NCBI RefSeq assembly: GCF_035938995.1
Contig: NZ_DASZGI010000255.1
Span: 1 to 14,444 of the forward strand
Length of the DNA: 14,444 bases
Origin: DASZGI01 sp035938995
GTDB taxonomy: Bacteria > Actinomycetota > Actinomycetes > Streptomycetales > Catenulisporaceae
Reading direction: 5' to 3'
The translations under genes were made by a program, and so were the position numbers. The stretch's first letter is position 1; each line of letters starts with the position of its first letter. The notes under the pieces were generated by a model. That model had not been told where the DNA came from, made no database searches, and worked only from the letters and a program-made list of their open reading frames with translations. Shown piece by piece: positions 1 to 4,825 of the stretch.

Positions 1-1
1 C

Positions 2-646
2 CCGGCGGGGCGGCGCAGGGAACTGGTCGACGACGTGCGCTCGCACATCCAGGTCGCCCTGGCCGAGAGCGGACGCGACGACGCCGAAGCCGTGAGCGCG
101 GTGCTTGAGGCGCTGGGCTCGCCGCGCGAGATCGTCGCGGCATCCCTGTCCGGCGACGTCGAACCCGCGCAGGCCGACGGGGGAATCGGCGGCCTTGAGA
201 TCGCGGCGCTCATCCTGCTGCTGGTCGGCGCCGCCGCCGCAGGTGTCGGCTGGCTCGTCGGCGTGCTGCTGCTGTGGGCGTCGCCGCGCTGGACACGCCG
301 GGAGAAGATCCTGGGCACCCTCGTGCTGCCGGGCGGTGTGGTGCTGCCGATCGTCCTGGCCTCCGGCCTGGCCACCAACGCCGTGCTCGTGCCGCTCCTG
401 CTGCTGGCCGTCGGATTGGCCGCGCCGGTCCTCACGGCGATGCGTCTGTTCCAGAGCGCCCGCGCCGCGACCGTGATCGGCAGCGCTCCCCGCTGGGGCG
501 CGGGCGTGTGGGCCGTCTGCGCGGCGGTCGTGGCGATCCCGGCGCTCGGCGGGATCTTCTTCCTGGCCACCTCACAGCAGCCGGTGTCCGACACTCCGGC
601 GACCGTCGGCACCGGTCAGGCCACCCCGACGCACAGCGCCTCTTGA
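2..646 (+). CDS. HAAS/DUF1700-like membrane protein, 5'-truncated by window edge
   Basis: The reading frame is open from base 2 and ends at TGA 644-646. A GTG lies at 35, but the frame continues upstream with residues PAGRRRELVDDVRSHI. That matches the middle of a HAAS (DUF1700-type) helical domain, so the true start is probably left of the window. No good ribosome site precedes the GTG: the only purine run, AGGGA at 17-21, is 13 nt away. The N-terminal part (to about residue 50 counted from GTG 35) resembles the HAAS pattern, ending in ALGSPREIVAASL. After an acidic linker come roughly four to five hydrophobic segments (about residues 52-82, 92-115, 116-136 and 155-178), then a short Ser/Thr/Pro-rich tail. 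In actinobacteria such proteins often sit next to a PadR-family regulator, which would lie outside this window. The membrane role is inferred and the substrate or partner is unknown. The hairpin at 666-728 closes the transcript. Confidence 0.72.
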   Translation, partial: PAGRRRELVDDVRSHIQVALAESGRDDAEAVSAVLEALGSPREIVAASLSGDVEPAQADGGIGGLEIAALILLLVGAAAAGVGWLVGVLLLWASPRWTRREKILGTLVLPGGVVLPIVLASGLATNAVLVPLLLLAVGLAAPVLTAMRLFQSARAATVIGSAPRWGAGVWAVCAAVVAIPALGGIFFLATSQQPVSDTPATVGTGQATPTHSAS

Positions 647-665
647 CCTCGCAGCCCACAGCGTG

Positions 666-728
666 CCGACGCCCGGCGCGACCCGGCCCTGAAGTATGGT
701 TCAGGGCCGCGATCGCGCCGGGCGTCGG
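666..728 (+). terminator. Long hairpin, probable terminator of the HAAS-like gene
   Basis: The inverted repeat starts 20 nt after the stop codon. The outer arms ccgacgcccggcgcga (666-681) and tcgcgccgggcgtcgg (713-728) are perfectly complementary over 16 bp. The inner arms cggccctgaa (684-693) and ttcagggccg (700-709) add 10 bp. A 2x3-nt internal loop separates them and the apical loop is 6 nt (694-699). There is no T-run after it, which is common for actinobacterial terminators. It also shields the GH3 promoter from read-through. Confidence 0.7.
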
Positions 729-829
729 CCGTACCGGAACCGTCTCACCATGTGGACGCACCGGGTAAAGTCTCCGCAAACGGATCGACATCGATGCGCT
801 CAGGCCGCGATCAAAGCCCTGACCAGTAC

Positions 830-882
830 GGTTCCGCAACACGGGGTGGATTGCGGGCCGCCGGCGTGACGGTTGCGGAACC
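830..882. repeat. 11-bp perfect inverted repeat upstream of the GH3 promoter
   Basis: GGTTCCGCAAC (830-840) and GTTGCGGAACC (872-882) are exact reverse complements separated by 31 bp. Each arm contains GTT-N4-AAC, itself a short imperfect palindrome, and the two GTT-N4-AAC centres lie 41 bp apart, close to four helical turns. The downstream arm ends 11 bp before the TTGACA box at 894. This could be a pair of regulator sites or a chance hairpin. No known regulator consensus is claimed. Confidence 0.4.
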
Positions 883-893
883 TTCCGGCAATG

Positions 894-922
894 TTGACAC
901 CGCCTGCCGCCCCGGCGAACCT
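894..922 (+). promoter_or_regulatory. Candidate sigma-70-type promoter of the GH3 gene
   Basis: A perfect -35 hexamer TTGACA lies at 894-899. With a 17-bp spacer the -10 position is 917-922 (GAACCT), a poor match that keeps only the second A and the final T of the consensus. The predicted transcription start near 929 falls inside the 14-bp palindrome at 927-940. A strong -35, weak -10 and operator at +1 fit a repressible promoter. The -35 is seen directly; the -10 assignment is weak. Confidence 0.45.
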
Positions 923-926
923 TTCA

Positions 927-940
927 GGAGAGCGCTCTCC
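927..940. promoter_or_regulatory. LacI-family (CebR/CelR-like) operator palindrome
   Basis: GGAGAGCGCTCTCC is a perfect 14-bp palindrome with the central CG-containing core typical of LacI-family operators. It is close to the TGGGAGCGCTCCCA operator known for actinobacterial CebR/CelR, repressors of cellulose and cello-oligosaccharide use. It lies 36 bp before the preferred start codon of a secreted GH3 enzyme, over the predicted transcription start. The repressor gene itself is not in this window. Substrate specificity (cellobiose, xylobiose or other) cannot be told from the site. Confidence 0.62.
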
Positions 941-964
941 CTCGCGTAGTGCCCACCACAACGT

Positions 965-969
965 GAGGA
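965..969 (+). promoter_or_regulatory. Ribosome binding site deciding the GH3 start
   Basis: GAGGA at 965-969 directly abuts the ATG at 970, leaving no spacer, but is 6 nt from the second in-frame ATG at 976. Normal spacing therefore favours 976. The two alternatives differ by only two residues (Met-Ser) ahead of the signal peptide. Confidence 0.55.
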
Positions 970-975
970 ATGTCC

Positions 976-3900
976 ATGGCTGTCAGCCACTGGGTGACGT
1001 CTTTGCGCACCCGAAATACCCGCTCCGCCCTCCTCGCCGTCTCCCTTGTCCTCTCGCTCGTCGCCGCGCTGTTGGCCGCGGTCACGGTGGGCACGGCCCA
1101 CGCGGCCGGGACACTGCTTTCCCAGGGCAAGCCCGCGACCGCCTCCTCGGTGAACGCGGGGAACGTCGCGGCGAACGCGGTCGACGGCAATACGAACACG
1201 CGCTGGGAAAGCGTGTGGAGCGACCCGCAGTGGCTTCAGGTGGATCTGGGCACGTCCTCGTCCATCAGCCAGGTGGTGATCCAGTGGGAGACCGCCTCGG
1301 CCAAGGCTTACCAGATTCAGGTGTCTGACGACGCCGCGAACTGGACCACGATCTACTCGACGACGACGGGTCCGGGCGGCACGGAGACGCTGAACATCAC
1401 CGGGACCGGCCGATACATCCGCATGTACGGCACGCAGCGCAACACCGGCTACGGATACAGCATCTGGGAGTTCCAGGTCTACGGCACCGCCGGATCCGGC
1501 GGCGGTGCGACGTGCGGCACACAGAACGCCGCGCTCGACCAGCCGACGACCGCGTCCTCGCAGGAGAGCGCTTCCCTCCCGGCGTCGGCGGCCACCGACG
1601 GCAATCTGAACACCCGGTGGTCCAGCCAGTTCAGCGACCCGCAGTGGCTCGACGTGGACCTGGGTTCCGCACTGCCGGTCTGCCAGGTGGTCCTCAACTG
1701 GGAGACCGCGTACGCCACCGCGTTCCAGATGCAGGTCTCCACGGACAACACGAACTGGACCTCGATCTACTCCACCACCACCGGGACCGGCGGGACCCAA
1801 ACGCTGAGCGTCTCGGGCACCGGGCGCTACATCCGCATGTACGGCACCACGCGCGCCACAGGGTACGGATACTCCCTGTGGGAATTCGAGGTCTTCACCG
1901 GCGGTAACGGTGGCGGCGGGCCGTCGCCGAGCCCGTCACCCTCGAACAGCGGCGGCGGCAACGGCAACTGCGGCACCGCCAACGCGGCGCTCGGACACCC
2001 GGCCAGCGCGTCCTCGATCCAGGACAACAATCCGGCGTACGACCCCTTCTACGCCTTCGACGGCAGCTCCGTGACGCGCTGGTCGAGCGCGTCCGCGGAC
2101 CCGCAGTGGATCGAGGTCAACCTCGGCGCCAGCCTGCCGATCTGCCAGATCGTGCTGACCTGGGAGAACGCTTACGCCTCGGCGTTCCAGATCCAGACGT
2201 CCGCCGACAACGCGAACTGGACCACGATCTACTCCACCACCACCGGGACCGGCGGGACCCAGACCCTGAACGTCTCGGGCAACGGCCAGTACGTCCGCAT
2301 GTACGCCACAGCCCGCGGCACAGGGTATGGAGACTCGCTCTGGGAGTTCGCCGTCTACACCGTCGGCAACCAGACCGCCACCGTCCCGCCGCCCCCGCCA
2401 CAGCCCGCGCCCGGCGGCTGCCCCTGGCTCAACGAGCCGAACGTGGCCGTCTCCACCCGCGTCGCCCAACTCATGGGCGCGATGACGCAGGACCAGAAGG
2501 ACCATCTGCTCTTCGGCGACGGCTCGAGCACGTATATCGGGCAGATCCAGGGCCAGTCGGCGCTGTGCATCCCGAACGTCAACCTCGAGGACGGGCCGGC
2601 GGGCGTCGGTGACGGACTCGGCGGTGTCGTGCAGTTCCCCGACGGCGAAGTGGCCGCGGCCACCTTCGACACCGGCTACGAGCACAACTTCGGCGTCGCG
2701 GCCGGCCAGGAGTTCGCCGCCAAGGGCGTGAACGTCTCGCTCGGCCCGACGATCAACATCGTGCGCGATCCGCGCTGGGGCCGGTCCTACGAGACCTTCG
2801 GCGAGGACCCGTACCTGACCGGCGAGATCGTCAGCGCGGACGTCCAGGGCATGCAGAGCCAGGGCGTGATGGCCATGGTCAAGCACGCGGCCGCATACAA
2901 CATCGAGCAGCCCGACGGACCGGGCAGCGGCGGCGGATACGTCGTGGTCGACCCGCGTACGCTGCAGGAGATCTACCTGCCCGGCTTCCAGACCGCCATC
3001 GAGAAGGGCGGCGCGGCGGCGATCATGTGCGCGTACAGCAACGTGAACGGCGAGTACTCCTGCCAGAACCCGTCGATCGAGAACATCGGGCTCTACCAGC
3101 AGGCCGGGTTCCAGGGCTTCATCAGCTCGGACTGGGGCGCCATCCACGACACCGTGCAGTCGGCCAACGCGGGCGAGACGATCGAGATGCCCTTCGGCGG
3201 CTTCTTCGGCCCCAACCTCGAGACGGCCGTCGCGAACGGGCAGGTCACCCAGGCCACCTTCGACACGATGGTGTCCAGGGTGCTGACCCAGATGTTCCGC
3301 TTCGGCATGTTCGACCACGCGCCGACCGGGTCCACGACCGCCATCGTCGCCGAGCCCGCGCACCTCGCGACCGCGCTGCAAGGCGACGAGGAGGGCACGG
3401 TGCTGCTGAAGAACAACGGCGTCCTGCCGCTGAACCCGAACGGCACCGAGTCCATCGCGATCATCGGCAGCGACGCCAGCTCCGGCGCGATCACCGGCGG
3501 CGCCGGAAGCGGCAGCGCCACCAGCTCCGGCACGTACGACCCGCTGTACAGCATTCAGCAGCGGACCGCCGGAACGCACGTGACCGTCAGCTACAACGAC
3601 GGCTCGAACCAAGCCTCCGCGGTCGCGCTCGCGCAGTCCTCGAATGTGGCGATCGTCTTCGCGGCCGACAACTACGGGCACGAAGAGTCCGACAACACCA
3701 CGCTCAACCTGCCCAACAACCAGGACGCGCTGATCTCCGCGGTCGCGCAGGCGAACCCGAACACGATCGTCGTGCTCAACGACAACTCGGCGATCCTGAT
3801 GCCGTGGCTGAACCAGGTCGCGGGCGTGTTCGAGGGCTTCTACCAGGGCCAGGAGTACGGACAGTCCATCGCGGCGCTGCTGTTCGGCGACGTGAACCCG

Positions 3901-4455
3901 TCCGGGCACCTGCCGATCACCTTCCCGACCTCGCTGACCGCGCTGCCGGCGAACACTGCCGCGCAGTGGCCGGGCACCGGCGGCACCGTGCAGTACTCCG
4001 AGGGCCTGGACGTCGGGTACCGGTGGTACGACGCGAACAACGTCACGCCGCTGTTCCCGTTCGGCTTCGGCCTGTCCTACACCTCGTTCTCGTTCAGCAA
4101 CCTGCAGGTCGGGGCGCTGAACAACGGCCACGCGACGGTGACGGCGACGGTCACCAACACCGGCAGCCGGGCCGGGACCGAGGTGGCGCAGCTGTACGTC
4201 GGCGATCCGGCATCGGTCGGCGAGCCGCCGCACCAGCTCAAGGGCTTCCAGCGGATCGCGCTGAACCCGGGAGCCTCCGGGACCGTCACGTTCACCGTGA
4301 CAGCGCACGATCTAGCGCACTGGGACACCACGTCGAGCAACTGGATCGCGTCGGCGGGCGGCTACCAGATCCTGGTGGGCGACTCGTCGCGCAACCTGCC
4401 GTTGTCCGGCACCCTCAACAACCCGAGCGACGTCACGGCGAACGCCATGGACTGA
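976..4455 (+). CDS. Secreted GH3 beta-glycosidase with three discoidin/CBM32-like domains
   Basis: A protein of 1159 residues from ATG 976 (1161 from ATG 970). It opens with a Sec-type signal peptide, basic then hydrophobic, with likely cleavage after AHA at residue 43. Three F5/8 type C (discoidin, CBM32-like) domains follow at about 44-170, 179-309 and 332-464, joined by Gly/Ser/Pro linkers. The GH3 catalytic domain spans about 483-785. It shows EDGPAG (D539), RDPRWGR (597-603), ETFGEDPY, KH (636-637), VDPRTLQEIYLP and FISSDW with the predicted nucleophile D719. The GH3 C-terminal domain (about 800-1040) carries HEESDN with candidate acid/base E903. A fibronectin III-like domain ends the protein. 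The family hydrolyses terminal beta-linked sugars (glucose, xylose or GlcNAc); the exact substrate is not readable. The discoidin domains likely hold the enzyme on polysaccharide. It appears monocistronic, with the operator at 927-940 suggesting sugar-dependent repression. DN replaces the usual DR in the acid/base motif. Confidence 0.9.
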   Translation: MAVSHWVTSLRTRNTRSALLAVSLVLSLVAALLAAVTVGTAHAAGTLLSQGKPATASSVNAGNVAANAVDGNTNTRWESVWSDPQWLQVDLGTSSSISQVVIQWETASAKAYQIQVSDDAANWTTIYSTTTGPGGTETLNITGTGRYIRMYGTQRNTGYGYSIWEFQVYGTAGSGGGATCGTQNAALDQPTTASSQESASLPASAATDGNLNTRWSSQFSDPQWLDVDLGSALPVCQVVLNWETAYATAFQMQVSTDNTNWTSIYSTTTGTGGTQTLSVSGTGRYIRMYGTTRATGYGYSLWEFEVFTGGNGGGGPSPSPSPSNSGGGNGNCGTANAALGHPASASSIQDNNPAYDPFYAFDGSSVTRWSSASADPQWIEVNLGASLPICQIVLTWENAYASAFQIQTSADNANWTTIYSTTTGTGGTQTLNVSGNGQYVRMYATARGTGYGDSLWEFAVYTVGNQTATVPPPPPQPAPGGCPWLNEPNVAVSTRVAQLMGAMTQDQKDHLLFGDGSSTYIGQIQGQSALCIPNVNLEDGPAGVGDGLGGVVQFPDGEVAAATFDTGYEHNFGVAAGQEFAAKGVNVSLGPTINIVRDPRWGRSYETFGEDPYLTGEIVSADVQGMQSQGVMAMVKHAAAYNIEQPDGPGSGGGYVVVDPRTLQEIYLPGFQTAIEKGGAAAIMCAYSNVNGEYSCQNPSIENIGLYQQAGFQGFISSDWGAIHDTVQSANAGETIEMPFGGFFGPNLETAVANGQVTQATFDTMVSRVLTQMFRFGMFDHAPTGSTTAIVAEPAHLATALQGDEEGTVLLKNNGVLPLNPNGTESIAIIGSDASSGAITGGAGSGSATSSGTYDPLYSIQQRTAGTHVTVSYNDGSNQASAVALAQSSNVAIVFAADNYGHEESDNTTLNLPNNQDALISAVAQANPNTIVVLNDNSAILMPWLNQVAGVFEGFYQGQEYGQSIAALLFGDVNPSGHLPITFPTSLTALPANTAAQWPGTGGTVQYSEGLDVGYRWYDANNVTPLFPFGFGLSYTSFSFSNLQVGALNNGHATVTATVTNTGSRAGTEVAQLYVGDPASVGEPPHQLKGFQRIALNPGASGTVTFTVTAHDLAHWDTTSSNWIASAGGYQILVGDSSRNLPLSGTLNNPSDVTANAMD
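1111..2367 (+). repeat. Three tandem copies of a discoidin-domain coding segment (about 400 bp each)
   Basis: The three domains, at about 1111-1485, 1510-1900 and 1969-2367, share motifs in the same order: TASS, NTRW/VTRW, DPQW, a Q-V/I-V core, NWT-IYSTTTG-GGT and R-MY ending in WEF. Copies 2 and 3 are closest. They share a nearly identical nucleotide block that reads ccaccaccaccgggaccggc at about 1773 and again at about 2236. Both also begin with a Cys-Gly-Thr and carry a second Cys just before the Q-V/I-V core, a pair missing from copy 1. This suggests an older duplication followed by a later one. Confidence 0.75.
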
Positions 4456-4508
4456 CGCCGATCCCCAGCGAGGCGAGGAACTAGGTAGGACCTAGAGGAA
4501 AGGCCCGG

Positions 4509-4547
4509 GCGCCGCCGGTGCGGTTCGTGTCACCGTACCGGCGGCGC
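4509..4547 (+). terminator. Probable terminator of the GH3 gene
   Basis: Arms gcgccgccggtgcgg (4509-4523) and ccgtaccggcggcgc (4533-4547) pair over 15 bp, with one G-U wobble and a 9-nt loop. The hairpin begins 53 nt after the GH3 stop. The bases after it (actcttggg) hold only a weak T-stretch, as is usual in high-GC actinobacteria. Being a near-perfect stem it may also work for transcripts from the opposite direction. Confidence 0.65.
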
Positions 4548-4727
4548 ACTCTTGGGCGGTGAGAATGTGCGCTGAGCGAATGTTGAGCATTCAACCGTGC
4601 GTGTTCGGTGCCTGCTGCATACGCTGAGTGCTGCGAAGCGGTGCGCGGTGCCCGCTCGGATTCGATGTACGCCAGGTGGCGGATACCTCGGCGGCGGCGG
4701 CGGGCGGACCATGGAAACGCCCCCCGT

Positions 4728-4771
4728 GGCGACCCCGCGGTCAAGGTGCCGCACACCCTCGCGGGGTCGCC
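4728..4771 (-). terminator. Probable terminator of the two-regulator operon
   Basis: Arms ggcgaccccgcg (4728-4739) and cgcggggtcgcc (4760-4771) form a perfect 12-bp stem. Inside the 20-nt loop a second small stem, ggtg (4745-4748) with cacc (4754-4757), gives a two-tier hairpin. On the minus strand it lies 54 nt past the TAA stop of the downstream regulator. No strong T-run follows, so termination is inferred from stem strength and position. Confidence 0.55.
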
Positions 4772-4825
4772 CACCCACGGGTGGTGTCGGGCGGCTCCGG
4801 GTCACCCGGCCCCGGCGGGACGTTC

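Larger units (their letters stand above)
4456..4825. other. Convergent non-coding gap between GH3 gene and regulator operon
   Basis: 370 bp with no supportable gene. The GH3 gene ends on its left and the regulator operon, from the other strand, on its right. It holds a small inverted repeat CTAGGT-agg-ACCTAG at 4481-4495, a strong hairpin at 4509-4547, a weak one (GAATG/CATTC) at 4578-4592, a 12-bp perfect stem at 4728-4771 and a short CCGGG/CCCGG hairpin at 4797-4809. The short open frames crossing it run into the regulator gene as antisense frames and show no family features. Confidence 0.7.

Noticed and set aside
1936..4308. Minus-strand open frame of 790 codons opposite the GH3 gene.
   Set aside because: Low-complexity Arg/Val/Gly translation, fully inside a well-supported secreted glycosidase; a GC-driven shadow.
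3027..4484. Plus-strand frame of 485 codons overlapping the GH3 gene in another frame.
   Set aside because: Translation is mostly Arg/Ala/Asp/His runs with no motif and it covers the conserved GH3 C-terminal region.
4481..4495. Small inverted repeat CTAGGT-agg-ACCTAG after the GH3 stop.
   Set aside because: Only 6-bp arms, a single copy and no partner site; not enough to call an attachment site or operator.
4640..4690. Bases resembling a tRNA T-loop (GGATTCGATG).
   Set aside because: No acceptor, anticodon or D-arm pairing could be found around it.
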